A stretch of DNA of 64,000 nucleotides, from positions 4,054,001 to 4,118,000 of the forward strand of contig NZ_CP036536.1 of NCBI RefSeq assembly GCF_005222225.1, given 5' to 3'. Below, piece by piece: positions 28,122 through 36,386 of the stretch. Under the pieces are notes generated by a model, which saw only the letters and a program-made list of their open reading frames with translations, had not been told where the DNA came from and ran no database searches. Source of the DNA: Salinimonas lutimaris. Lineage in GTDB: Bacteria; Pseudomonadota; Gammaproteobacteria; Enterobacterales; Alteromonadaceae. Both the position numbers and the translations under genes were made by a program. Each line of letters opens with the position of its first letter. Position 1 is the stretch's first letter.

Positions 28122-29048
28122 TCAACGGGCCAGAAAATCCTGCACGTGACCAATGGCAATATCCAGCAAACGCTGACGGGACTCTCTGGCCAGCCAGGCA
28201 ACATGAGGGGTAATAATCAGGTTGGAAAGGCCGGTGTGAAGCAAAGGATGATCCGGGGCCGGCGGCTCACTGCTTAAAACATCCAGTCCAGCGCCGCCTA
28301 ACTGACCGGATTTCAGTGCTTCTAATAGTGCTGGTTCATCAATCAGCCCGCCGCGGGCAGTATTGATCAGCAATGCCCCGGGCTTCATGGCCGCCAGCGC
28401 AGCAGCGTTGATCAGCTTGTCGGTATCCGGCGTCAGCGGGCAGTGCAGGCTGATGACATCAGCCTCGGGTAGCAGGCTGGCCAGCGTGGGGCGCGGATCA
28501 TCTGTCTTACCCGGACGGGCAGCGGCGGTCACGCGCATACCCAGCGCCTGACAAACCGAGTCAAACTGACGGCCCAGCTCACCATGACCAACAATTACCA
28601 GATGTTTGCCGGCCAGTTCACTGACCGGATGCCCGGTTAAACAAAAAAACGGTGACGCTTCCCATTGTCCGGCCTGAACATCAGCATCAAACTGCCGGAA
28701 CGAGGTGGTTAAATTAAGCAGTAGCATCAGTGCATGCTGAACCACCGAACCGGTACCGTAGGCCTCAACATTCGCCACTGTGATATTGTGCTCAGTGCAC
28801 CAGTCAGTATCAATATTATTGGTGCCGGTGGCCAGCACCCCGATGTACTGACAGCGGCTATGCTGAAGCAGGGAGCCGTCCAGCACCACCTTGTTGGTCA
28901 GCACAATATCGGCCTGCGCAATACGCTGCTGTGTTTGCTCTGGCAGGGTTTGCGGATAGAGGGTCCAGTCTACCGGCAGAGCATATAAAGCATGTAAATC
29001 CAGCTCATCAGGGTTCAGGGTATCGGCATCAAGCACTACACCTTTCAT
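28122..29048 (-). CDS. D-2-hydroxyacid dehydrogenase (glycerate/hydroxypyruvate type)
   Basis: 308 codons. An NAD-binding Rossmann domain carries VIVGHGELGRQF near residue 152. The catalytic triad of the family is visible: Arg in NTARGGLID, Glu in LSSEPP and His in TPHVAW. The length and absence of an ACT domain fit hydroxypyruvate/glycerate dehydrogenases rather than SerA; the exact substrate is not certain. It starts within the stop of the thioesterase gene (ATGA, 29045-29048), with GGAGAG as binding site, so the two form an operon. Confidence 0.88.
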   Translation of the reverse strand: MKGVVLDADTLNPDELDLHALYALPVDWTLYPQTLPEQTQQRIAQADIVLTNKVVLDGSLLQHSRCQYIGVLATGTNNIDTDWCTEHNITVANVEAYGTGSVVQHALMLLLNLTTSFRQFDADVQAGQWEASPFFCLTGHPVSELAGKHLVIVGHGELGRQFDSVCQALGMRVTAAARPGKTDDPRPTLASLLPEADVISLHCPLTPDTDKLINAAALAAMKPGALLINTARGGLIDEPALLEALKSGQLGGAGLDVLSSEPPAPDHPLLHTGLSNLIITPHVAWLARESRQRLLDIAIGHVQDFLAR

Positions 29049-29485
29049 TCCGGCTCTCCTTTAAGCGATTTCAGGGCATCTTTGATGGCTGCCGGAATCG
29101 GCACCGCTTTTTGGGTATCCCGCTCTACAAACACATGAACAAACTGACCATGGGCCACCCGGCGCCGGGTTTCGCCGGCGTACACCGATAATCCGTAGGT
29201 GACAGAACTGCGTCCGGTTTTCAGCACCCGCATGCCCACCGCAATGGTTTCGGGGTAGGTGGCATGAGAGATGTACTGACACTGTGAACCGGATACAAAC
29301 GGCACGATGTTATCGTGGGCAACATCCAGATCGCACTGCCGGGCCAGAAAATGATTCACTGCGGTGTCAAAAAAACTGTAAAACACAACATTACTGATAT
29401 GGCCAAGCGCATCACAATCCAGCGCCCGGGTTTCAATGGTCATGGAAAACGGATAATCGGCCAGTGAAGGTGCAAAATCGGTCAT
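29045..29485 (-). CDS. Hot-dog fold acyl-CoA thioesterase (YbgC/FadM-like)
   Basis: 146 codons. The active-site segment of 4-hydroxybenzoyl-CoA-type thioesterases is present as DCDALGHISNVVFYSFFD (Asp near residue 24). The family hydrolyses acyl-CoA or acyl-ACP thioesters in the cytoplasm; chain-length preference cannot be read. The start follows GGAGCCACCTG. It is translationally coupled to the downstream dehydrogenase gene and separated from proB by 87 bp with no obvious terminator. Confidence 0.87.
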   Translation of the reverse strand: MTDFAPSLADYPFSMTIETRALDCDALGHISNVVFYSFFDTAVNHFLARQCDLDVAHDNIVPFVSGSQCQYISHATYPETIAVGMRVLKTGRSSVTYGLSVYAGETRRRVAHGQFVHVFVERDTQKAVPIPAAIKDALKSLKGEPE

Positions 29486-29572
29486 CAGGTGGCTCCGCTG
29501 TAAAAACCATCAGCATACGGGGTTGCCGGGGAAAGCGCCACTGTGGGTGCGACAATCGGCCCGGCCAGCCGG

Positions 29573-30673
29573 TTAACTCATCAGCACCATGTCATCCCGA
29601 TGCACCACCGCGCCACCGTGACTGTAACCAAGCACCGACTCTATCTGCCTGCTTTTAAGGCCCTTTATAGTTTGCAAGTCTTTACTATCATAAAGCGATA
29701 AGCCTTTGGCAATGGCCCCATCCTCAAACACAATATCTACCGCGTCACCCGCGCTAAACTGCCCCTGAACCTGTAACACTCCTGATGGTAGCAACGACGC
29801 TCCCCGCTCGGTCAGAGCGTCTTTCGCCCCGGCATCGACCACCAGCTGGCCGCGGGTTTTCAGGGTATGCGTCAGCCACAATGTGCGGGCACTCAGCTCA
29901 GAGCGCTGCGCTTCAAACACGGTGCCTTGTACCTGCCCGTCAAGCAGGGCATCAAACACCTGACCATTTCGGCCGTTGACGATCACTGTCTGAATACCGC
30001 TTTTAGTACACTTTTGCGCCGCTTCAATTTTGGTGCGCATACCACCGGTGCCCATCGCCGTGCCTGCGCCACCGGCCAGGGAAAAAATATCAGACGTTAC
30101 TTCAGGTACCCGCTCAATCAGTGTTGCCTGCGGGTTTTTGCGCGGGTCGGCGGTATACAGCCCGTCAATATCCGAGCAGATGATGAGCGTATCGGCCTGT
30201 GCCACCAGCGCGGTGTACGCCCCCAGATTGTCGTTGTCGCCCACTTTCAGCTCATCCACTGCCACGGTGTCATTTTCATTCACAATGGGCAGGGCGCCGT
30301 GGTTCATCAACTCACGCAGGGTGTTTTTAATATTCACGTAGCGTTTGCGGTCGCGCAAATCATCCGCGGTCAGCAGAATCTGCGCGCAGGGAATATCAAA
30401 AAAGCGCTGCCAGTTTGCCATCATCTGCATTTGACCAATGGCAGCCATCGCCTGCTTCTCGGCAATTGAAGCGGGATGGGAAATCGGCACTTTACTGCGC
30501 CCGGCAGCAACACTGCCGCTGGAGACCACAATAACTTGCTTACCCGCCTGCAGACTGGCAGTAATGAAGCGGGCAATAGGAAGTAAATATTGGGCACTGC
30601 ACTGTACGCCATCAGGCGCAATCAATGCACTGCCAATCTTGATAACGGCGCGTTGCCACGTAATGTTGCTCAT
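29573..30673 (-). CDS. proB: Glutamate 5-kinase
   Basis: 366 codons (E. coli 367). It phosphorylates glutamate in the first step of proline synthesis. The amino acid kinase domain (about residues 1-255) contains IKIGSALI at the N-terminus, VVSSGSVAAG near residue 50, and the nucleotide-binding segment ending GGMRTKIEAAQ. A C-terminal PUA domain (about 275-366) is present. In many gammaproteobacteria proA follows directly; here proB stands alone and no proA is in the window. Confidence 0.96.
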   Translation of the reverse strand: MSNITWQRAVIKIGSALIAPDGVQCSAQYLLPIARFITASLQAGKQVIVVSSGSVAAGRSKVPISHPASIAEKQAMAAIGQMQMMANWQRFFDIPCAQILLTADDLRDRKRYVNIKNTLRELMNHGALPIVNENDTVAVDELKVGDNDNLGAYTALVAQADTLIICSDIDGLYTADPRKNPQATLIERVPEVTSDIFSLAGGAGTAMGTGGMRTKIEAAQKCTKSGIQTVIVNGRNGQVFDALLDGQVQGTVFEAQRSELSARTLWLTHTLKTRGQLVVDAGAKDALTERGASLLPSGVLQVQGQFSAGDAVDIVFEDGAIAKGLSLYDSKDLQTIKGLKSRQIESVLGYSHGGAVVHRDDMVLMS

Positions 30674-30899
30674 AACAGAACAAAAGACACAAAAGAGGTT
30701 TGTATGGCAAGAATACGCTAGTTTCTGACCACTTAAAAAGTCTTTTTAGGCGTTAAAATGCGTTTTTTCGATAAGGATACAGGTGTTAATTTACGGTGAA
30801 ATTTTGATTGAATAAGGCCAAAACCTGCACAACATCGTCATTTACCGCTAAGATAGGCGTTTCAACTCTAATAATAAGCTTTCTTTGCAAGGAAACTGC

Positions 30900-33365
30900 A
30901 TGAGCAAACGACAGAACCGACTGAGCCTGTTAATGGCCGCAGTGGTGACATTGGTCACGCTACCGGCCGCCGCAGATTCGGCAATAAAACAAACAAAAGG
31001 CGACTTCGAGGATAAGTTCAGACAACTTGAAGAATCCCTTCCCACTCCGAATGTGTATCGTAATGCTGCCGGTGAGCCGGGTCATCAGTACTGGCAACAA
31101 CAGGTTGATTACGTCATCAATGTTAAGCTGGATGAGGCCAAACGTCGCTTGCAGGCCTCTGAGCAAATCACTTATCACAATAACTCCCCAGATACACTGC
31201 GTTATCTGTGGATTCAGCTGGATCAGAATAAATTCCGCGATGATTCAATGTCGGCTCTGACCACGACCTTCGGTGGCATCGGAAACCGGGGGCCGGCGAC
31301 TCAGTCAGCGTCTGACGACAAGCCTGCACAGCTGAGTATGGAAGCCCTGCGTCGCCAGCAGTTCGTGGATGACACCGAACTGGGTTACGACATTCAAAAG
31401 GTGGTAGATGGTTCGGGCAACAAGCTTAATCATGTGATTGTGGGCACCCTGATGCGGGTTGATTTACCTGCGCCGCTCAAATCCGGCCAGCAAACCAAGC
31501 TGTCGATTGATTTTGCTTACAATATTGTTGAAGAAGATGCGGTCTCAGCCCGTTCCGGCTATGAGCACTTCCCGGATGATGCCCGTGACGGTGGTAATGA
31601 TATCTTTTTGCTGGCGCAATGGTTCCCGCGTCTGGCAGCCTACACTGATTATGAAGCCTGGACGAATAAAGAGTTTATCGGCCGGGGAGAATTCACCCTG
31701 GAGTTCGGTAACTATGAGGTGAACATTACCGTTCCGGCCGACCATATTGTGTCGTCTACCGGTACGCTGCAAAACCCCAAAGAGGTACTGACCAGCACCC
31801 AGCGTAAGCGTCTGGAAAAGGCGAAAGATGCTGATCGTCCAGTGTTTATCGTGACCGCCGAAGAAGCGCTGGAAAACGAAAAAGCCGGCACCAGCAAAAC
31901 CAAAACCTGGCACTTTAAAGCAAACGACATCCGTGATTTTGCCTGGGCCTCTTCCCGTAAGTTCATGTGGGATGCCCGTGGCTTTGAGCAGGATAACAAA
32001 GACACGCCGCTGGTGATGGCCATGTCGTTTTATCCCAAAGAAGGCGGTGATCTGTGGAAAAAGTATTCCACTGAATCGGTTATTCATACCTTAGATGTGT
32101 ACAACCGCTTTACCTTTGACTATCCGTATCCGGTAGCGCAGTCAGTCAATGGTCCGGTAGGCGGGATGGAATACCCGATGATTACCTTTAATGGTCCGCG
32201 CACCGAGTTGCAGGATGATGGTTCACGCACCTATTCTCTGGCCGAAAAACGCTTTTTGATTGGCGTGGTGATTCATGAAATCGGCCATAACTATTTTCCG
32301 ATGATTGTGAACTCTGACGAGCGTCAGTGGACCTGGATGGACGAGGGCCTGAACAGCTTTTTAGACGGTGTGGCCGGACGCGAATGGGATCCGAATATTC
32401 CATGGGGTGTGGAGCCCCGGGATGTCACAGGCTACATGAAGTCATCTTCTCAGGTGCCAATCATGACCCAGTCTGACTCGGTACTGCACTTAGGCCCTAA
32501 TGCCTATACCAAGCCGGCAGCAGCGTTAAATATTCTGCGTGAGACTATTTTAGGCCGTGAGCTGTTTGATTTTGCGTTTCAGGAATATGCCCGTCGCTGG
32601 ATGTTCAAGCGGCCAACACCGGCTGATTTCTTCCGCACCATGGAAGAAGCCTCAGGGGTGGATCTGGACTGGTTCTGGCGCGGCTGGTTCTACAGTACCG
32701 ACCATGTGGACATCGCGATAGACCGGGTATATAAACTGCGTCTGGATACCGAAGATCCGGATATTGATTTGTCACGCGAGCGCGAGGCCGAACTGGACAA
32801 GCCATTATCGCTAACCGTAGAGCGTAATGAGCAGGAAGGCCGCAAGCTGTGGGTCGATCGCTTTGAAGATATCAAAGATTATTACGATGATAATGATCAG
32901 TACACGCCAACCAACAAAGATCGTAACAAGTACCGCAAATTCCTGGACAAACTGGAGCCGTGGGAACGTAAAGCCTTTGAACGTGCGGTAAAAGAAGACA
33001 AAAACTACTATGTGATGGACTTCTCTAATCTGGGCGGACTGGTTATGCCGATCATTCTGCAGATGGAATTTGCAGATGGCACATCGCAAATGATGCGCAT
33101 TCCGGCAGAAATCTGGCGTCGTACTCCTAAAGCGGTATCTAAACTGATTGTGACGGACAAAGACAAGGAACTGGTCAGTGTGACCGTTGACCCGCGCTGG
33201 GAAACTGCTGATGTGGATGTGGAAAACAACCATTATCCGCGTCGCATCATTCCTTCACGGATTGAAGCCTACAAGGCCAAGGACAGCACGCGCCGGGTAT
33301 CGATGGACCTGATGCAGAACAGTAAGGAAAAACTGAAAGAAGCAGGTGCACAAAAAGATGACTAA
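30900..33365 (+). CDS. Exported M1-family (gluzincin) metallopeptidase
   Basis: 821 codons from the ATG at 30900, selected for AAGGAAA upstream. A signal peptide ends near LPAAADS. The N-terminal beta domain is followed by the zinc peptidase core with HEIGH at residues 459-463 and the third ligand Glu482 exactly 18 residues later (in WMDEGLN), the M1 pattern HEXXH-X18-E. The upstream exopeptidase motif region reads GPVGGMEYP, a variant of GXMEN. It is likely a periplasmic aminopeptidase. A DUF6702 gene overlaps its 3' end. Confidence 0.93.
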   Translation: MSKRQNRLSLLMAAVVTLVTLPAAADSAIKQTKGDFEDKFRQLEESLPTPNVYRNAAGEPGHQYWQQQVDYVINVKLDEAKRRLQASEQITYHNNSPDTLRYLWIQLDQNKFRDDSMSALTTTFGGIGNRGPATQSASDDKPAQLSMEALRRQQFVDDTELGYDIQKVVDGSGNKLNHVIVGTLMRVDLPAPLKSGQQTKLSIDFAYNIVEEDAVSARSGYEHFPDDARDGGNDIFLLAQWFPRLAAYTDYEAWTNKEFIGRGEFTLEFGNYEVNITVPADHIVSSTGTLQNPKEVLTSTQRKRLEKAKDADRPVFIVTAEEALENEKAGTSKTKTWHFKANDIRDFAWASSRKFMWDARGFEQDNKDTPLVMAMSFYPKEGGDLWKKYSTESVIHTLDVYNRFTFDYPYPVAQSVNGPVGGMEYPMITFNGPRTELQDDGSRTYSLAEKRFLIGVVIHEIGHNYFPMIVNSDERQWTWMDEGLNSFLDGVAGREWDPNIPWGVEPRDVTGYMKSSSQVPIMTQSDSVLHLGPNAYTKPAAALNILRETILGRELFDFAFQEYARRWMFKRPTPADFFRTMEEASGVDLDWFWRGWFYSTDHVDIAIDRVYKLRLDTEDPDIDLSREREAELDKPLSLTVERNEQEGRKLWVDRFEDIKDYYDDNDQYTPTNKDRNKYRKFLDKLEPWERKAFERAVKEDKNYYVMDFSNLGGLVMPIILQMEFADGTSQMMRIPAEIWRRTPKAVSKLIVTDKDKELVSVTVDPRWETADVDVENNHYPRRIIPSRIEAYKAKDSTRRVSMDLMQNSKEKLKEAGAQKDD

Positions 33366-33882
33366 GGCTGTATTGAAGCCGTTACAGTGGGGCCTGCTGG
33401 CCCTGCTGTTAAGTGTATGCCAGCTGGCTCAGGCCCATCAGATAAAGGCAGCGATTACCACCGTACTGTTTAACCCGCACACTAAAAATATTGAGGTGAT
33501 GCACCGGTTTAATCTGCATGATGCAGAACATGCGGTTAAAGCGCTGTTTGATAAACAGGCCGATATTCTGGATGACCCGAATACCCAGCAGCATTTTGCT
33601 CAATACGTGGTCAAGCGCTTTAGTCTGCTTGATGCACAGGGTGAATCACTGGGGCTGAAAACCGTTGGCTATGAAACAGAAGGCAAGTTCTTCTGGGTTT
33701 ATCAGGAAACCGAACAGCCACCGGCTCTGGAAGGTTTACAGATTCGCCACGATGCCCTGCGCGATTTGTGGCCATCGCAGGTCAATACCCTGAATGTAGA
33801 AGGCATGGGTGATATCAAAACCCTGACCTTTGCCGGCAGTGCTACGCTGCTGGAAGTAGGCTTTGGCGGCCATCACCACTAA
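33358..33882 (+). CDS. DUF6702-like exported protein
   Basis: 174 codons from the ATG at 33358, which overlaps the end of the M1 peptidase gene by 8 bp; a GTG at 33346 is an alternative. A signal peptide (LQWGLLALLLSVCQLAQAHQ) precedes a small periplasmic domain whose start, HQIKAAITTVLFNPHTKNIE, resembles the DUF6702 family. It ends in GGHHH. In other genomes such proteins accompany M1 peptidases of this type, consistent with a shared operon. Molecular function is unknown. Confidence 0.78.
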   Translation: MTKAVLKPLQWGLLALLLSVCQLAQAHQIKAAITTVLFNPHTKNIEVMHRFNLHDAEHAVKALFDKQADILDDPNTQQHFAQYVVKRFSLLDAQGESLGLKTVGYETEGKFFWVYQETEQPPALEGLQIRHDALRDLWPSQVNTLNVEGMGDIKTLTFAGSATLLEVGFGGHHH

Positions 33883-33902
33883 AGTCTTATATCTGTAATA
33901 TT

Positions 33903-33953
33903 GCAACCCTGGTCTGGGTTGCGCATGATGATATTTATTCATATGCAACCCAG
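33903..33953 (+). promoter_or_regulatory. Three-arm alternative hairpin before a small membrane protein gene
   Basis: Arm A GCAACCC (33903-33909), arm B CTGGGTTGC (33914-33922) and arm C GCAACCCAG (33945-33953) are present. A:B pairs over 7 bp with a 6-nt loop; B:C pairs over 9 bp with a 22-nt loop; the two exclude each other. Arm C runs into the AGG (33952-33954) that is the only ribosome binding site candidate for the ATG at 33964. The layout suits switchable translation. No known riboswitch class is recognised. Confidence 0.5.
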
Positions 33954-33963
33954 GCCAGTGTTT

Positions 33964-34236
33964 ATGTCCTCAACAACCCCGCAAGACAGCTTTTCCAATC
34001 GAAAAAATCCGGTTTGGGTGCTTTTAAGTGGCGCCATGGCTCTGATGTTTGTCGTGCTGATGTTTTTGCCCGACAGTGGCACCGGCGGCGCGACGCTGTC
34101 GCTGTATTCAGCCATGCTGTGGTGTGGCCTGTTTGGCGCGACTCTGGCCCGGTATCGGGGCAATAACGGCTGGACTGGCTTTGCGGCCGGCAGTGTGGCC
34201 GGTATGCTGATTCAGATCATCGTGCCAATGGTGTAG
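33964..34236 (+). CDS. Small membrane protein of unknown function
   Basis: 90 codons from the ATG at 33964, preceded by a weak AGG. Three hydrophobic segments are predicted: about residues 18-34, 43-60 and 72-90. A loop, ARYRGNNGWTGFAAGS, lies between the last two. No family is recognised; the protein ends in IIVPMV with almost no cytoplasmic tail. It lies after the DUF6702 gene and a structured leader. It is convergent with the DUF6482 gene 12 bp away. Confidence 0.68.
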   Translation: MSSTTPQDSFSNRKNPVWVLLSGAMALMFVVLMFLPDSGTGGATLSLYSAMLWCGLFGATLARYRGNNGWTGFAAGSVAGMLIQIIVPMV

Positions 34237-34248
34237 CCGGCGCACCTT

Positions 34249-34557
34249 CTAATAGGGCAGGGTCATGGAAAATGGCAATGCCATTTGCTGACTGGCTTTG
34301 GGTGGACCACCGATCATCTCCTCGTAGGGCGTATCGTGTACCATCACGGACTGGGCTACCTGACAATGGGCAAAGGCTTCACGAATATGCCCGGCACTGA
34401 AAAACCGCATCGGGCGGTCCTTGTTGTCATAGACCAGACCATGTTTGTCACCCACCGTTAGCTGCACCAGATACACATTCATCTCAAACGACTGTACCTC
34501 CAGATAATCAATCGGCATGGCACGTTCTGCAATGTCACTGAACAAAAATTTGTACAT
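34249..34557 (-). CDS. DUF6482-like small protein
   Basis: 102 codons, soluble, no signal peptide. The sequence pattern VYLVQLTVGDKHGLVYDNKDRPMRFFS-like (a short beta strand pair followed by a loop and helix, residues about 28-58) resembles small DUF6482 proteins common in marine gammaproteobacteria. Function is unknown. The start at 34557 follows GGAAC; an internal ATG near codon 14 is possible. It faces the preceding small membrane protein gene with a 12-bp gap. Confidence 0.68.
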   Translation of the reverse strand: MYKFLFSDIAERAMPIDYLEVQSFEMNVYLVQLTVGDKHGLVYDNKDRPMRFFSAGHIREAFAHCQVAQSVMVHDTPYEEMIGGPPKASQQMALPFSMTLPY

Positions 34558-34756
34558 GGGTCTGTTCCGGCTTTTTAATCCACACTAAGTATACGCAGAC
34601 CATACCGCACCGGTGGTTCAAACAGGATTAAATATTCGCAACTTTGTTCCACTAAACAGGGTCATAGCCAGTACGCCCAAATCGGCAAAAAACCTGTTAA
34701 TTCACCACACAAACAGATCAAATTCTGCAAAGATGGTGTAGGAAACAGGTAGAATT

Positions 34757-34864
34757 ATGGAAATTGCTCCTTTGTGTAAATACAGTCCTTTCTTGGTAAA
34801 AAAGTTAGGAGTATGATTTCCTTTGTAGTCCCAAGGATAAAATAACATGGTGGATTTGTTATGA
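34757..34864 (+). other. Chain of three mini-ORFs leading into the DUF3014 gene
   Basis: Three consecutive short frames run to the next gene. A 19-codon frame (34757-34816, MEIAPLCKYSPFLVKKLGV) overlaps by ATGA a 10-codon frame (34813-34845, MISFVVPRIK). One base later a 5-codon frame (34847-34864, MVDLL) overlaps by ATGA the main start at 34861. The first is preceded by ACAGGTAGAATT. The rest of the 303-bp gap (34558-34756) shows no other gene. Confidence 0.4.
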
Positions 34865-35721
34865 CTGACCCGTCAGAAAAACGCTCGGTACCCCCGCACA
34901 TTGTGCTGATTGCCATAATTATTATTGTGATTGTGGCTGTGATCTTCTGGCCCTCCAGTGAACCGGAGCAACCGCAGGAACCCGAACAAACCACTGAACA
35001 GGATATGACCCTGCCACCTTCATCGGATGAACCGCTGGATTTTGAGCCTGCACCAGAGCCTGAAACCGTTGAGATTGACCCGGATGCCGAGGTTGAGCCA
35101 ATGGCCGATCAGCCACAGTCAGAACCAGAGCCGCTACCACTGGATACCAGCGATGAAGGTATTCGTACATCGCTGTCTGAACTGACTGCCGATGACACCG
35201 TAAATTCTATTTTAGTGGACGAAGGCCTGTTGCAGCGCTTTGTGGTATCGGTGACCAATCTGGCTAACGAGGAGCTGGCTAACGAGCAGCCGTTAAAGGC
35301 CCCTGAGCAAAGTTTCCGGGTCTATAAACAGGCGGGCAAGGAATGGATAGATGCAGCCAGCTACAAGCGTTATACCCCGTATGTACAGATGATGGAAAAT
35401 ATGGACAACGAGTCCATGCTGGAGCTGTACAAAAACTATCAGCCCCAGATTCAGGAAAAATATGCCGAAATTGGCGACCCGGATGAGTCATTCAATGGCG
35501 TGGCAGTGCAAGCCATCAATGAGCTGCTGGACACACCCGAGGTGCCGGTTCCGGTGGAGGTGTACAGTGACTCGGTGGCCTACAAATATGCTGACCCGCA
35601 ACTGGAAAACCTGAGCCAGCCGCAAAAGCAGCTGTTGCGCACCGGCCCGGATAACATGCGCCGTATCAAGGCGAAGCTGCGTGAAATTAAAGCGCTGCTG
35701 GAAGACCATGGATCTGAGTAA
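34861..35721 (+). CDS. DUF3014 domain membrane-anchored protein
   Basis: 286 codons. A short cytoplasmic N-terminus is followed by one transmembrane helix (about residues 14-31, VLIAIIIIVIVAVIFWP). A Pro/Glu-rich acidic linker (about 32-98) comes next, then a globular DUF3014 domain (about 100-285) with the typical start LTADDTVNSILVDEGLLQRFV. Orientation should be N-in with the domain in the periplasm. Function is unknown. The start follows GGTGGA. It overlaps the DUF1285 gene by 14 bp. Confidence 0.85.
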   Translation: MTDPSEKRSVPPHIVLIAIIIIVIVAVIFWPSSEPEQPQEPEQTTEQDMTLPPSSDEPLDFEPAPEPETVEIDPDAEVEPMADQPQSEPEPLPLDTSDEGIRTSLSELTADDTVNSILVDEGLLQRFVVSVTNLANEELANEQPLKAPEQSFRVYKQAGKEWIDAASYKRYTPYVQMMENMDNESMLELYKNYQPQIQEKYAEIGDPDESFNGVAVQAINELLDTPEVPVPVEVYSDSVAYKYADPQLENLSQPQKQLLRTGPDNMRRIKAKLREIKALLEDHGSE

Positions 35722-36280
35722 TTTCGGCCAGAAAATCAGCGACGCAGCCGGTGACACCAGCCGCGTCCTGCCGCCGGTGGATAAATGGGATCCGCCGTTT
35801 TGTGGTGACATCAATCTGACTATCAAACTCGATGGCAGCTGGCATTACGAGGGCACACCTATTGGACGCCGGGCGCTGGTCCGGTTGTTCTCCACCGTGG
35901 TCAAGAAAGAACAGGACAGTTACTTTCTGGTGACCCCGGTAGAAAAAATCGGTATCACTGTTGAAGATGTACCCTTTCTGATCACTCAGTGGAGCCAGCA
36001 GGATGATGCCATCGTGCTAACCACCAACGTGGGCGACACCCTGACCCTGTCATCTAACCACCCCATGCAGCTACGCCAGCCACCGCCAGGCCTGGAAGCC
36101 CCGGACAGTCACCCGATTCCTTATGTCTGTGTCAGGCGCAACCTGTGGGCCCGGTTACATCAAAATGTCTATTATCAACTCATAGAACAGGCTGACAGCC
36201 GCACCCGTGGTAACCTACAGCAGTTGTTTGTGACCAGTGAAATGGAACCTTTCATAATTGGTGAACTACCGGCAGAATAA
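35708..36280 (+). CDS. DUF1285 family protein
   Basis: 190 codons from the ATG at 35708 (site CTGGAAGACC), overlapping the DUF3014 gene. It has no signal peptide. Recognisable DUF1285 features are WDPPFCGDINLTIKLDGSWHYEGTPIGR-like sequence near residues 27-54 and the later LVTPVEKIGITVEDVPFL. The family has a small beta fold of unknown role. Pairing with DUF3014 suggests a shared envelope-related function, but nothing in the sequence proves it. Confidence 0.85.
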   Translation: MDLSNFGQKISDAAGDTSRVLPPVDKWDPPFCGDINLTIKLDGSWHYEGTPIGRRALVRLFSTVVKKEQDSYFLVTPVEKIGITVEDVPFLITQWSQQDDAIVLTTNVGDTLTLSSNHPMQLRQPPPGLEAPDSHPIPYVCVRRNLWARLHQNVYYQLIEQADSRTRGNLQQLFVTSEMEPFIIGELPAE

Positions 36281-36386
36281 GGTGTGGTTTACAGTCTGAT
36301 CAGCCTGACAGGCGCAGGCTGATTGCACCTTGTGCATCCGCGCAGTACATTAGTGTAAACCAGGTTAAAAAAACACCGGATACACT

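Noticed and set aside
29867..30469. 200-codon open frame antisense to proB
   Set aside because: proB is complete with its kinase and PUA domains on the other strand. The antisense frame has no start signal or family features.
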